Counted from the first letter of the stretch, positions 37,211-46,128 are shown. The stretch: 64,000 nucleotides of DNA from DQWO01 sp964478545 (GCA_964478545.1 CAYZIS010000002.1:62001-126000); one strand, 5' to 3'. The notes: generated from the sequence alone by a model not told the origin. Numbers and translations are program-made.

Positions 37211-38479
37211 GTGGGTCTTCAAGCTATAAAAGGTTTTAATGATATTCTGCCAGCGGAAACGAATACATGGCAATGGGTGGAAAATGTATTCCAGCAGCTC
37301 CTATCCTCATATAATTATGGGGAGATTCGTCTGCCATTGCTGGAGTATACTGAGCTATTTTCCCGCAGTATTGGCGATGATACAGATATTGTTGAGAAAG
37401 AGATGTATACGTTTCATGATCGTTCAAACAGAAGTCTTACTTTGCGCCCTGAAGGGACCGCTTCTGTGGTCAGGGCTTTCATTCAACATGGAATGGCAGC
37501 GGCTGGAAACATTAATAAATTATACTATCTTGGCCCCATGTTTCGTTATGAAAGGCCGCAAAAAGGGCGGTATCGTCAATTCTATCAATTGGGAGCGGAA
37601 GTTTTTGGCGAGGATGATTATCATCAGGATGCCGAAATTCTTATTATGTTGGCACGATATTTTCATGTATTAGGGGTAGGCTCGGCAAAATTGAACCTTA
37701 ATTCACTGGGCTGTGAGCATTGCCGTCCATTATATCGCCAGGCTTTGCAGGATTTTCTCCAACAGCATGGCGAACATCTGTGTGGTGACTGCCAGCGGCG
37801 GATGCAAAGAAATCCTTTGCGGGTTTTGGATTGCAAGCGGCCTGATTGCCGCACCGTGGTTGCTGAGGCCCCGAAAATACTTGATTATCTGGGTGCTGAC
37901 TGCCAGGATCATTTTAATGGTGTTATTAGGTTGCTGGATGAAGCCGAGATTGATTATCATGTCAACCCGTTCATGGTCAGGGGATTGGACTATTACACCC
38001 GGACAACCTTTGAATTTATTGCCGGAGACTTGGGTGCCCAGAATGCAGTGGCTGCCGGCGGACGTTATGATCGGCTGGTGGAAGAGTTGGGTGGAAAATC
38101 GACACCGGCCATTGGTTTTGCCATTGGAATGGAAAGGTTGGTGATGTTGGTGGACAGCGCGTCAGTTCCACTCTCTGATCCGTTTATCTCTCTGGCAGCC
38201 CTTGGAGAATCGGCCGTTAATATGCTCTATCCGTTGATGCATAAATTAAACCAGGCAGGTGTCGCTGCGGTATTGAATTGTCGGCAGAAAAGCCTAAAGA
38301 ATTTGATGAAAAAAGCCGATAGAAACAATGTTGCGTATACCCTTATTGTTGGTGATCAGGAGATCGAACAGGGGGTGGCTATCTTGAGAAATATGAAGAC
38401 AAAGGTGCAACAGACGATTCCTTTGAATACATTGTTTACAAGCATCAGGGAGGTATTTGATGGGCATCAAAATAACTGA
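37211..38479 (+). CDS. hisS: histidyl-tRNA synthetase
   Basis: HisRS charges tRNA-His. The 422-residue protein has class II motif 1 (GFNDILPAETNTWQWVE region), motif 2 (YYLGPMFRYERPQKGRYRQF), the HisRS-specific MVRGLDYYTRTTFEF and motif 3 (AIGFAIGMERLVML), followed by the C-terminal anticodon-binding domain. Start is GTG at 37211 with a GGGGAGATAGATA ribosome region. It overlaps the next small gene by 20 bp. Confidence 0.96.
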   Translation: MGLQAIKGFNDILPAETNTWQWVENVFQQLLSSYNYGEIRLPLLEYTELFSRSIGDDTDIVEKEMYTFHDRSNRSLTLRPEGTASVVRAFIQHGMAAAGNINKLYYLGPMFRYERPQKGRYRQFYQLGAEVFGEDDYHQDAEILIMLARYFHVLGVGSAKLNLNSLGCEHCRPLYRQALQDFLQQHGEHLCGDCQRRMQRNPLRVLDCKRPDCRTVVAEAPKILDYLGADCQDHFNGVIRLLDEAEIDYHVNPFMVRGLDYYTRTTFEFIAGDLGAQNAVAAGGRYDRLVEELGGKSTPAIGFAIGMERLVMLVDSASVPLSDPFISLAALGESAVNMLYPLMHKLNQAGVAAVLNCRQKSLKNLMKKADRNNVAYTLIVGDQEIEQGVAILRNMKTKVQQTIPLNTLFTSIREVFDGHQNN

Positions 38480-38945
38480 TTCCTCTGCGGTTTCAGCAAC
38501 AACAGCCCAAGAGAAGAACCGCCAGATTTCGGGGACTAAGGTTCCCGTGGGGAATTTTCAGGAGTTGCTGCGGAACCGGATTGCCGGGCAAGAATATCCT
38601 GGCCAATCAACTTCAGCGGTTTCATCTCCCCATGCTCCTTTTCCGGTTTATGAAATTGAGGATTTTCCTGATCCTTCCCAAGGAATTAACTTGCGTGAAA
38701 AAGGGATAGTTGATACAGATCGGTTGATTGCCATTATGGATGATTATTACCAGAAATTGAAACAGGTCGAAACTACTCCTTATGATGGGAAAAAATTGAT
38801 TGAAGATATGGAAAAAGTGTCACGCGATATGTTGGGTTATATGTCAGATTTGACATCTTCTGATAATTTGTATAAGCTCATGAGAGATTCAGTAGTTATG
38901 GCACGGGTTGAAATTGAAAAATATGTCCGCGGTGACTATGGTTAA
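38460..38945 (+). CDS. conserved-looking protein of unknown function, maybe flagella-linked
   Basis: I do not recognise this 161-residue protein. The N-terminal half is polar and low in complexity; the C-terminal half looks helical (LIAIMDDYYQKLKQVETTPY; LYKLMRDSVVMARVEIEKYV). The ATG at 38460 has a GGGAGG site six bases upstream, inside hisS, so it is translationally coupled to hisS. The next gene starts in its stop codon. The FlhB-like gene two genes on hints at a link with flagellar export, but nothing in the sequence proves it. Confidence 0.6.
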   Translation: MGIKITDSSAVSATTAQEKNRQISGTKVPVGNFQELLRNRIAGQEYPGQSTSAVSSPHAPFPVYEIEDFPDPSQGINLREKGIVDTDRLIAIMDDYYQKLKQVETTPYDGKKLIEDMEKVSRDMLGYMSDLTSSDNLYKLMRDSVVMARVEIEKYVRGDYG

Positions 38946-39301
38946 TGGCTCTATATTTTCCGTCACAATATAATTCAACTTCCTATCGAACCTTTTATGA
39001 TGGTTTGACCCCGGTTGAGAAGATACGTTTTCACCGGGAATTTGTTGGTGTCACCTACAAGCGATGTTTCCTCCATCTTAAGGCCACTCACTCCAATCAG
39101 TCATTCAAAGATAATCTTGCCATTGCCGGTAAAAATCTGCAGGAGAAAATGGTGCTCAGCTGGTTTACCTGGCGTCATCAGCTCATCTACAACCAGATCC
39201 TGGCAGTCTTCAAGCGGAATGAGCCCGGGGAAACCAATGGGCAGATGGTAGAGGAAACCCTGGCAGTAGGTAGGTTTGATGGAAAGGGTTTTTTGTTTTA
39301 A
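38945..39301 (+). CDS. small protein of unknown function
   Basis: This 118-residue protein is basic and aromatic-rich (RFHREFVGVTYKRCFLHLKA; LSWFTWRHQLIYNQIL) and has no signal peptide or membrane span. Its ATG overlaps the preceding stop (TAATG), which supports real expression as part of the hisS run. No family is recognised. Confidence 0.6.
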   Translation: MALYFPSQYNSTSYRTFYDGLTPVEKIRFHREFVGVTYKRCFLHLKATHSNQSFKDNLAIAGKNLQEKMVLSWFTWRHQLIYNQILAVFKRNEPGETNGQMVEETLAVGRFDGKGFLF

Positions 39302-39359
39302 AAACCGGATTGTTATTATGTATTGTCTTGAGTTGATAATTTGATAACAAACGAGGGCT

Positions 39360-39656
39360 GTGGTGACTGATATTTTGGAAAAACAACCATCACGAAAAAA
39401 ACTGATGGCGGCGGCATTACGCTATGAACAGGGGAAGCAGAAAGCCCCGGCCGTGGTCGCCAAGGGCTCTGGCGTAGTGGCTGAGAAGATCATTGAAACG
39501 GCCAAACGCCATGGCATCCCTCTGCAGGAAAATCCCGAGCTGCTGCAGGTGCTGATGAAACTGGAAATTAATCAGGAAATTCCTGCGGAGCTCTACCAGG
39601 TTGTTGCCGATATCCTGGCGATGATCTACCGAGCCAGCCAGCAATATCATCCATAA
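39360..39656 (+). CDS. FlhB-like cytoplasmic-domain protein
   Basis: The 98-residue product resembles the free-standing FlhB C-terminal domain (also called FlhX/YlqH): KKLMAAALRYEQGKQKAPAVVAKGSGVVAEKIIETAKRHGIPLQENPEL matches the region after the NPTH autocleavage site of FlhB, here VVAKGSG instead. In flagellar export this domain switches substrate specificity; the short form can partly replace it. No other flagellar gene is in the window. Start is GTG at 39360, after CGAGGG. Confidence 0.85.
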   Translation: MVTDILEKQPSRKKLMAAALRYEQGKQKAPAVVAKGSGVVAEKIIETAKRHGIPLQENPELLQVLMKLEINQEIPAELYQVVADILAMIYRASQQYHP

Positions 39657-39711
39657 ACTCTTCGTAGTATAATTTACCCCCTTTTCTGTTTCAAAAAAAC
39701 TTTTTCTTCCC

Positions 39712-39739
39712 TTGACAATCAGAAAATCATTATTATTAT
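39712..39739 (+). promoter_or_regulatory. sigma70-type promoter upstream of the Hsp20 genes
   Basis: TTGACA at 39712-39717 is separated by 16 bp from TATTAT at 39734-39739. It stands about 110 bp before the first Hsp20 gene. I looked for a sigma32-type CTTGAA/CCCCAT pair and did not find a good one, nor a CIRCE-type inverted repeat. Confidence 0.5.
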
Positions 39740-39849
39740 TTAAATAGTGTGATAAAGGAAAATCCCGTTACTATAGTGATCTTTTAGTCGATTCTTTGTT
39801 GATGAAGCTTTTCAACTATGAATGTACTTGGTTCTAGGCAGGTGGAGCT

Positions 39850-40242
39850 ATGATGGAAAAATGGCAGAATTTAAAAACCGGGCAACGACAGAGTGGCGGA
39901 CAGTCGGAATTTATCCTTCATGTAGATATCATCGAAGGGAATCAGGGTTTTCGTGTGTTGTGTATGCTTCCTGGTGTTGAGCCCGATCAGGTGTCAGTAG
40001 AGATGGATGGTCGTGTGTTGACTGTTTCCGGTGAGCGACGTTTTCCGGCTTTGGAGCAGGGAGAGCGACTGGAAATAGTGGAAAGTTACCATGGTTTTTT
40101 CAAGCGGCAGTTTAAAATCCCTGAGCGGGCAGATTCCAATGCTATTACCGCGCGATATGATGATGGAATCCTGGAGATCTCCATCCCTAAAAGGGATTCT
40201 GCCCCGGCCAGAAGTATCCCGGTAACTGCGGCTGGTGATTGA
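39850..40242 (+). CDS. small heat-shock protein (Hsp20/alpha-crystallin)
   Basis: The 130-residue protein is a holdase chaperone that keeps unfolding proteins soluble. The alpha-crystallin domain is evident (RVLCMLPGVEPDQVSVEMDG; VLTVSGERRF; DDGILEISIPKRD). The C-terminal ARSIPV gives an I/V-x-I/V-like tail. It belongs to a run with a second Hsp20 and ClpB. Confidence 0.92.
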   Translation: MMEKWQNLKTGQRQSGGQSEFILHVDIIEGNQGFRVLCMLPGVEPDQVSVEMDGRVLTVSGERRFPALEQGERLEIVESYHGFFKRQFKIPERADSNAITARYDDGILEISIPKRDSAPARSIPVTAAGD

Positions 40243-40288
40243 TTTTGTCTCAGTGAAATTACGGGGGGGGGGATGGCATCTGAGTAGT

Positions 40289-40322
40289 GTTTATCCGGAA
40301 ATAGCTGGTTCTGGATGGAAAC
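40289..40322 (+). repeat. repeat family R2, imperfect copy upstream of the second Hsp20 gene
   Basis: GTTTATCCGGAA and TTCTGGATGGAAAC are a degenerate form of the perfect hairpin at 37156-37191. A run of ten G's (40263-40272) precedes it. Confidence 0.6.
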
Positions 40323-40371
40323 TGAGAAGATGCTGGTATCAATTAATTAATTTTATAAGGAGGGTAAAGTT

Positions 40372-40815
40372 ATGGCACTGGTAAAATGGACACCGTTTCG
40401 CGATTTAATGACTATTCAGGATCAGATTAACCGTTTGTTTGAAGATAGTTTGCATCGCACGGATGAAAAAGGACTATCCGTACCCTCATGGCAGCCATTG
40501 GTTGATATCTATGAGGATGGACAGGCGATAGTTATTAAAGCCGAACTGCCGGAGGTGGATGAAAAGGATATCCAGGTGAATATTGAAGATGGAACCTTGA
40601 CCATTAAAGGTGAGCGCAAACTTGAGCAGGAGGAAAAAAAGGAGAATTATCATCGGGTTGAACGCTTCTATGGATCTTTCATGCGATCTTTCGATCTGCC
40701 CACCACTGTTGATCAGGATGATATTAAAGCGGCTTACGATAAGGGTGTTTTAAAAATTACCCTGCCGAAGAAAGAGGAAGTAAAACCAAAGAAGGTTGAT
40801 ATCAAAGTCAAGTAA
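40372..40815 (+). CDS. small heat-shock protein (Hsp20/alpha-crystallin)
   Basis: The 147-residue protein has the Hsp20 layout typical of IbpA-unrelated bacterial class A proteins: WTPFRDLMTIQDQINRLFED at the N-terminus, IVIKAELPEVDEKDIQVNIE and GVLKITLPKKEE in the alpha-crystallin domain. A strong AAGGAGGG ribosome site stands upstream. It is distinct enough from the neighbour at 39850 to be a separate paralogue rather than a recent copy. Confidence 0.94.
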   Translation: MALVKWTPFRDLMTIQDQINRLFEDSLHRTDEKGLSVPSWQPLVDIYEDGQAIVIKAELPEVDEKDIQVNIEDGTLTIKGERKLEQEEKKENYHRVERFYGSFMRSFDLPTTVDQDDIKAAYDKGVLKITLPKKEEVKPKKVDIKVK

Positions 40816-40856
40816 ACTTTTTTTTGGCATATCGGACACGTTCTTTCTGAAGCTTT

Positions 40857-40879
40857 GGGGGCATTTGTGCCCCCTTCTT
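40857..40879 (+). terminator. intrinsic terminator after the second Hsp20 gene
   Basis: GGGGGCA and TGCCCCC form a 7-bp stem with a 4-nt loop followed by TTCTTC. Confidence 0.7.
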
Positions 40880-40901
40880 CATGCCGTTTTATAAGGAGAA
40901 A

Positions 40902-41022
40902 CTCAACTTTCTGAGTTGCTCTAAAAACAGCCCAGCCTGCCGGCAGGCTGGGCAGACACGGCTATGAGCCAAGCCCGAACATCCTGTAATGTATCTCTGG
41001 CAATGCAAGTCAGAAAGTTAAG
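40902..41022. repeat. repeat family R1, copy 2 (short form with terminal repeats)
   Basis: CTCAACTTTCTGA at 40902-40914 and TCAGAAAGTTAAG at 41010-41022 (one mismatch) bound the element. The interior keeps CAGCCTGCCGGCAGGCTG and GAGCCAAGCCCGAACATCCT. It lies between the second Hsp20 gene and clpB, ending 15 bp before the clpB start. Confidence 0.85.
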
Positions 41023-41037
41023 GAGAAATTAACTATC

Positions 41038-43638
41038 ATGGATATGAATAAATTTACCCAGAAAGCCCAGGAAGCGATGATGGAAGCCCAGAACCTGGCC
41101 ATGCGTCGCAATCATCAGCAGGTAGATGCCGAACATCTGATGATGGCTTTGCTGCAGCAGGAGAATGGTCTGATCCCCAAGGTGATAGAAAAAGTTGGGG
41201 TGGTGCCTGGGACCCTTGAAAAGGAAGTGGGCAAACGTTTGGATGCCATGCCGGCCGTGACTGGCACGGGAACCACTTCCGGCAATGTTTACGTGACGAA
41301 TCGTTTAAACAAATTACTTCTCGGTGCTCAGGATGAGGCTGCTTACCTTAAAGATGAATATATCAGTGTCGAACATCTGTTGCTTAGTCTGCTTAAGGAT
41401 ACCTCAGATCCTCTGGCAAAGATATTTGCTGGTTATGGCCTGACAAAAGAGAAAGTTTTGCACACCTTGTCAGAAGTCCGTGGTAGCCAGCGGGTTACAT
41501 CGCAGAATCCGGAGGATACCTACCAGGCGTTGGAGAAATATGGTCTTGATTTGACCCGGGCGGCAAGTCAGGGGAAGCTTGATCCGGTTATTGGTCGGGA
41601 TGAAGAAATCCGGCGGGTGATCCAGGTCATTTCCCGCCGAACAAAGAATAATCCTGTCTTGATTGGTGAACCAGGGGTTGGAAAAACCGCTATCGTCGAA
41701 GGCCTGGCTCAGCGTATTATCCGTGAGGATGTACCGGAAAGCCTGAAAGGGAAAAAACTTATTTCTCTGGATATGGGAGCATTGATTGCCGGGGCTAAGT
41801 TCCGGGGCGAATTTGAAGAACGCTTGAAAGCCGTCCTCAAAGAAGTACAGGATTCCAACGGAAAAATCATCCTCTTTATTGATGAAATGCACATGGTGGT
41901 CGGTGCTGGTAAAGCCGAAGGCTCTATGGATGCCGGCAATATGCTGAAACCCATGCTTGCCCGCGGCGAACTTCATTGCATTGGGGCGACCACACTGAAT
42001 GAATATCGCCAGCACGTGGAAAAAGACGCGGCATTGGAGCGGCGTTTTCAGCCGGTTATGGTTGATCAGCCTTCGGTAGCCGATACCATCTCCATCCTCC
42101 GTGGGTTGAAGGAACGCTATGAAATTCACCATGGAGTCCGGATTACGGATGCGGCCCTGGTGTCGGCAGCTGTTTTGTCCCATCGTTATATTAATGACCG
42201 GTTTCTGCCGGATAAAGCCATTGACCTTATCGATGAGGCAGCGGCTAAATTGCGGACGGAAATTGACAGTATGCCGGCGGAATTGGATGAGGTGACCCGC
42301 AAAATCATGCAGCTGGAAATTGAGCGGGAAGCCCTGAAAAAAGAGAAGGATGAAGCTTCACAGAAACGTCTGGAGGTGTTGGAAAAAGAGCTTGCAGATT
42401 TGAAAGAGAACAGCCAAGCTCTTTTGGCCCAATGGCAGATTGAAAAAGAGCAAATCAGCCATTTGCAAGCTTTCAGCCGCAAGATTGAAGAAACCCGCCT
42501 GGAGATAGAAAAAGCTGAACGGGAATATGATTTGAACAAAGCGGCTGAGTTGAAATATGGAGTGCTGGCAAAACTGGAGGATGAAAAGCAGGAAGCTGAA
42601 AAACAACTGGCTGACCAAGCAGGAAAGAACCGTCTGCTGAAGGAAGAAGTGGATGAAGAGGACGTGGCAGGTATTATCAGCCGCTGGACCGGTATCCCGG
42701 TGAGCCGGTTGATGGAGGGTGAACGGGAAAAGCTTGTTCACCTTGCTGAACACCTGCATAAACGGGTGGTTGGTCAGGATGAGGCGGTACAGGCGGTGGC
42801 CGATGCGGTTATTCGTGCTCGTGCCGGGATAAAGGATCCTAATCGTCCCATTGGCAGTTTTATCTTTCTAGGACCTACCGGGGTGGGGAAAACAGAGTTG
42901 GCCCGGGCCCTGGCCGAATTTTTGTTTGATGATGAAAATAATATGACCCGGATTGATATGTCCGAATATATGGAAAAACATGCGGTATCCCGTTTGATTG
43001 GTGCTCCCCCGGGGTATGTGGGTTTTGATCAGGGGGGACAGCTGACCGAGGCGGTGCGTCGCCGTCCGTATTCCGTTTTGTTGTTTGATGAAATTGAAAA
43101 GGCTCACCATGATGTTTTTAATATCCTCCTGCAAATTCTTGATGATGGCAGGCTGACTGATTCCCATGGGCGGACTATCGATTTCAAGAACACGGTGGTG
43201 ATTATGACCTCAAATATAGGCAGTCAGCATATTCTTGATTTTCAGGGTCGAGAAGAGCAATATGGGCAGATGAAGGAGTTGGTATTGGCCGCCCTGCGGG
43301 CCCAATTCAAGCCGGAATTTCTCAACCGGGTGGATGATGTGGTGGTTTTCCATCCCCTGGGCCGGGATGATTTGCGGCAGATTGTGGGAATTCAGCTTAA
43401 GCGTTTGCTGGCGAGACTGGTTGAACAGGAAATTACCCTGAGTTTGACTTCGGAAGCCGAAAATTTTCTGGCTGAAACTGGTTATGATCCGGCGTATGGT
43501 GCCAGGCCGCTGAAACGTAGCATCCAGCGTTACCTGGAAACCCCGTTGGCTTATGAATTGATGAAGGGCAATATCAAACAGGGTGATCACTTGTCGGTTA
43601 AAGTTGAGGGAGATCACCTGACTTTTAACACCCAATGA
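41038..43638 (+). CDS. clpB: ATP-dependent disaggregase ClpB
   Basis: ClpB pulls proteins out of aggregates together with DnaK. The 866-residue protein has an N domain (about 1-145), AAA1 with GEPGVGKTAIVEG, the coiled-coil M domain (about 400-525) that separates it from ClpA/ClpC, and AAA2 with GPTGVGKTELARALAE. Length is normal. Start is the ATG at 41038, after AAGGAG. It forms a stress-response run with two Hsp20 genes. Confidence 0.96.
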   Translation: MDMNKFTQKAQEAMMEAQNLAMRRNHQQVDAEHLMMALLQQENGLIPKVIEKVGVVPGTLEKEVGKRLDAMPAVTGTGTTSGNVYVTNRLNKLLLGAQDEAAYLKDEYISVEHLLLSLLKDTSDPLAKIFAGYGLTKEKVLHTLSEVRGSQRVTSQNPEDTYQALEKYGLDLTRAASQGKLDPVIGRDEEIRRVIQVISRRTKNNPVLIGEPGVGKTAIVEGLAQRIIREDVPESLKGKKLISLDMGALIAGAKFRGEFEERLKAVLKEVQDSNGKIILFIDEMHMVVGAGKAEGSMDAGNMLKPMLARGELHCIGATTLNEYRQHVEKDAALERRFQPVMVDQPSVADTISILRGLKERYEIHHGVRITDAALVSAAVLSHRYINDRFLPDKAIDLIDEAAAKLRTEIDSMPAELDEVTRKIMQLEIEREALKKEKDEASQKRLEVLEKELADLKENSQALLAQWQIEKEQISHLQAFSRKIEETRLEIEKAEREYDLNKAAELKYGVLAKLEDEKQEAEKQLADQAGKNRLLKEEVDEEDVAGIISRWTGIPVSRLMEGEREKLVHLAEHLHKRVVGQDEAVQAVADAVIRARAGIKDPNRPIGSFIFLGPTGVGKTELARALAEFLFDDENNMTRIDMSEYMEKHAVSRLIGAPPGYVGFDQGGQLTEAVRRRPYSVLLFDEIEKAHHDVFNILLQILDDGRLTDSHGRTIDFKNTVVIMTSNIGSQHILDFQGREEQYGQMKELVLAALRAQFKPEFLNRVDDVVVFHPLGRDDLRQIVGIQLKRLLARLVEQEITLSLTSEAENFLAETGYDPAYGARPLKRSIQRYLETPLAYELMKGNIKQGDHLSVKVEGDHLTFNTQ

Positions 43639-43639
43639 G

Positions 43640-45511
43640 TCAGGGCGCTGGTTTGATAATGACCATGCGGCTTTCCGGTTTGTAGAACTTGATCATTTCC
43701 TTTCGGAATTGTTGGTAGCTTTCATCAGCAGGAATGATTCCCCGGTTCAGCTTAATGGTTCTGGTCCATGCTAGGGAGGTGCCGTCCGTAATCTGGCTGC
43801 TAGATTTCCATGAAATATTAGGCAGTTGGCCATTGTTGGTGGCTGGGAGAGAAGTGAAAGTATTGTTTTTTGGTAGGATTATACTTAACTTGATATCATC
43901 GATAAAATTATTTTCGATTAGCAGTGGGTTGCGGCGGTTTTCACGGCAGGTGATATACTCATCCGGAAGTGCTGGCAGGGGAAGATAAAAAAAATAATAG
44001 CCGCCGGCAAAAGGCAGCTCCCTTGGGATTGTAAAGCTGAAAGCTATGGTGACTGGTTGCCCGAGATCGTCGATGCCGGTGGTAGTTAGGGGACTGTTTA
44101 TAGTGGCTAATGGGTCGATGGCATGCAGAAGCTGGGCTATTGCCACCTGCAATTCTTCTGGGGTGAGATAACGCAATCGGCTTCTGATTGCGATGGCCGG
44201 TTGTCCGGTTAAAACCGTGTGCAGATTTCCCTCAAGCACACCCTGTCCGTTTGGTTGCAGGCTGACTTTGCTGGATCTCCGGTTGGGAAAGGAAGTTATG
44301 ATGGGTTTTAGTGTGCCGTCAGCCAGATCCAAAGCCAGTTGACCTTCGTAACCGGTGAATCCTGGAGGTAGTTCCTGCTCTTGGAAAGAATAATCCCGCC
44401 GGCCACAGCGGACAATCGGATTGGTTAATAATTCAGGGGAAGGATTGCGGTTGAATTCCTTCATCACAACGTCATGGGTGTTGACAAAGAGCAGTCGTAC
44501 AGGAAGTTGTTGCTGTTTGATGAGTTGATAAAAGGCCAGTGCCAGGTCTGCCGGGGTGCCATGTCCTTTGGTTATGGTGGTTTCCGGCTTTTGCGGCTCC
44601 AGGCTGGTAGAGAGGAAATCAATCGGGTGGGGAGTGGTCCGCCGCATCAGTGATTCATAGAGTTTGTCTATTGATGATAGATTCAGTTCCGCTTGTTGGA
44701 GAAATTCAACGGTAAGAGGTTTCTGATTGTTCCCAGGTTGTAGGAGGTGGTGGCGATACCAGGTGGCAACCTGCTGCCAATCCGTAAAGGTTGAAACCAG
44801 AAGGCATGCCCCCATATTTTCATCCGTTGGCATCATTTGCTCAGAGGTTAATGCGGGAATATCTTTGACCTGCCAAAGATAGATGGTATCTTCCTGGTTC
44901 TGCCGCACTTGGGCTGGGGTCATCCATGGTGGTCGGTAAAAACTTAATTCAGTACCTCTGGGAACCTTAATGGAAACAATTTTCTGGCTGATGGGGTTGG
45001 TTAGTCGAAAGATTTCACTGGCCCAGAAGCCCAGTTGTGAATGAAGGGTTATGTCGATTTCAATGGTTGCCCCAACGCTGACCGAGGGCAGGTTGATGAC
45101 TTTCTGCCGGCTATGGGAATAGATCGAAGCATTGGCTGTCCAGGGTGCTTGTATGTCATGGTATTCCTTTTCATTGGCGGCGATAACTGAACCATCCGGA
45201 GTGGTGGTTTGGGCTTTATTAACTTCTACCGACTGATAACTGTTATTGTAGGTGAACTTGAAATCGGCAAAATCCTTTTTCCCCTTGTAAGTCAGAATCT
45301 TGCGTCTAAGGTGGAGGTGGAGATTATAACTACCATCCTGGTTAATGGTATACTCCTTATTGATCAACAGATTCAATGCATCGGCAGTTATGTGTGTTTC
45401 AGACGGTCGGATGAGATTGTGGGAGCAGGAGGATAATCCCAGTAGAAGCGAGAGCATTTGAATCAGGACTAATGGATAAAAAATTGACTTGAAATACCGT
45501 TTAAAGGTCAT
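43640..45511 (-). CDS. DUF3857/transglutaminase-like lipoprotein, probably inactive core
   Basis: The 623-residue protein has a lipoprotein-type signal (LLLGLSSCSHN) and an N-terminal DUF3857-like beta domain (HLRRKILTYKGKKDFADFKF). The middle matches the transglutaminase-like core of the paralogue at 46773, but where that protein has HGVCRDKAALL, this one reads HGTPADLALAF, so the nucleophilic cysteine is replaced. It is therefore likely a non-catalytic, surface or periplasmic binding protein. The stop lies only 2 bp from the end of clpB, convergent. Confidence 0.75.
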   Translation of the reverse strand: MTFKRYFKSIFYPLVLIQMLSLLLGLSSCSHNLIRPSETHITADALNLLINKEYTINQDGSYNLHLHLRRKILTYKGKKDFADFKFTYNNSYQSVEVNKAQTTTPDGSVIAANEKEYHDIQAPWTANASIYSHSRQKVINLPSVSVGATIEIDITLHSQLGFWASEIFRLTNPISQKIVSIKVPRGTELSFYRPPWMTPAQVRQNQEDTIYLWQVKDIPALTSEQMMPTDENMGACLLVSTFTDWQQVATWYRHHLLQPGNNQKPLTVEFLQQAELNLSSIDKLYESLMRRTTPHPIDFLSTSLEPQKPETTITKGHGTPADLALAFYQLIKQQQLPVRLLFVNTHDVVMKEFNRNPSPELLTNPIVRCGRRDYSFQEQELPPGFTGYEGQLALDLADGTLKPIITSFPNRRSSKVSLQPNGQGVLEGNLHTVLTGQPAIAIRSRLRYLTPEELQVAIAQLLHAIDPLATINSPLTTTGIDDLGQPVTIAFSFTIPRELPFAGGYYFFYLPLPALPDEYITCRENRRNPLLIENNFIDDIKLSIILPKNNTFTSLPATNNGQLPNISWKSSSQITDGTSLAWTRTIKLNRGIIPADESYQQFRKEMIKFYKPESRMVIIKPAP

Positions 45512-45662
45512 GGTAACTCCCTGACGGAAATCTTTAGCAAAATAATCAAGATTTTACTATTGACAATGTCGATATAAATCCATACATTGGCTTTATGTAT
45601 CAATACATTATTGCTTTTCATGTTAAGTAACCATTGATGCTTTCATAAAAAGTCACAAAACA

Positions 45663-45785
45663 GATGGTGCGGTAAAAGCTTCATATTCGAGGTGTGCAAA
45701 ACCTGAGTCGCGAGGCGTATTTGCACTACGCTGCAATGACCGTGGTTGTGGTATAACAAAGAAGATAGAGTTTTTCGTGGCCATC
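45663..45785 (+). repeat. repeat family R3, copy 2
   Basis: This matches the reverse complement of 24957-25080 over its full length with scattered changes and keeps the GATGG/CCATC ends. It ends 19 bp before the start of the HesB-like selenoprotein gene, so it may contribute to that gene's leader. Confidence 0.8.
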
Positions 45786-45804
45786 ATCATTACAGGAGGT
45801 TTTC

Positions 45805-46128
45805 ATGTTAGAAGTTAGTGAGTCAGCACAGAAAGAGATTGCAACTTATTTTCAAGGCAAGGATCCGTTGCCCATTCGGTTATTTTTGCAGGAAGGTGGC
45901 TGAAGCGGACCTTCCATATCGATGGCCATCGATAACGAAAAAAAAGCAAATGATAATATTTACGAAATCAGCGGATTTGAGTACTTGGCTGATAAAGAGT
46001 TTATGGCTAAAGCCACTCCGATCAAGATTGATTTCAATGGTTTTGGCTTCCAGATTAGTTCCGGAATCCAAGTGGCCGGTGCTGGTGCCTGTGGTGGATG
46101 TGGTAGCAGCAGCGAATGCTGCAGTTAA
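45805..46128 (+). CDS. HesB/IscA-like selenoprotein (in-frame TGA read as selenocysteine)
   Basis: An ATG at 45805 with a perfect AGGAGG site opens a frame interrupted by one TGA at 45901-45903 and continuing in the same frame to 46128, giving 107 residues. The product around the TGA reads QEGG-U-SGPSISMAID; in IscA/HesB proteins this position is the first conserved cysteine (GGCSG/GGCGG), so selenocysteine replaces it at residue 33. The C-terminus carries more Cys ligands (GACGGCGSSSECCS). Thirteen bases after the TGA an 18-nt perfect palindrome (45917-45934) forms a 7-bp stem with a GGCC loop, matching the position and loop G expected of a bacterial SECIS. HesB-like selenoproteins are known in deltaproteobacteria; A-type proteins carry or scaffold Fe-S clusters. 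Confidence 0.88.
45917..45934 (+). promoter_or_regulatory. candidate bacterial SECIS stem-loop
   Basis: TATCGAT and ATCGATA pair around GGCC. The loop begins 20 nt after the TGA, inside the window in which bacterial SECIS loops sit, and starts with GG. It lies within the coding frame, as bacterial SECIS elements do. Confidence 0.7.

Noticed and set aside
39661..39849. Heat-shock (sigma32 or CIRCE) control before the Hsp20 genes
   Set aside because: No CTTGAA/CCCCAT pair with proper spacing and no CIRCE-like inverted repeat; only a sigma70-type promoter is visible.
41470..42183. 237-residue minus-strand frame opposite clpB
   Set aside because: It lies wholly within clpB AAA1 and has no domain or ribosome site.
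45922..46128. Independent 68-residue gene starting at the ATG at 45922
   Set aside because: It lacks a ribosome site and starts in the middle of a conserved A-type Fe-S fold; reading through the TGA restores the whole family match.
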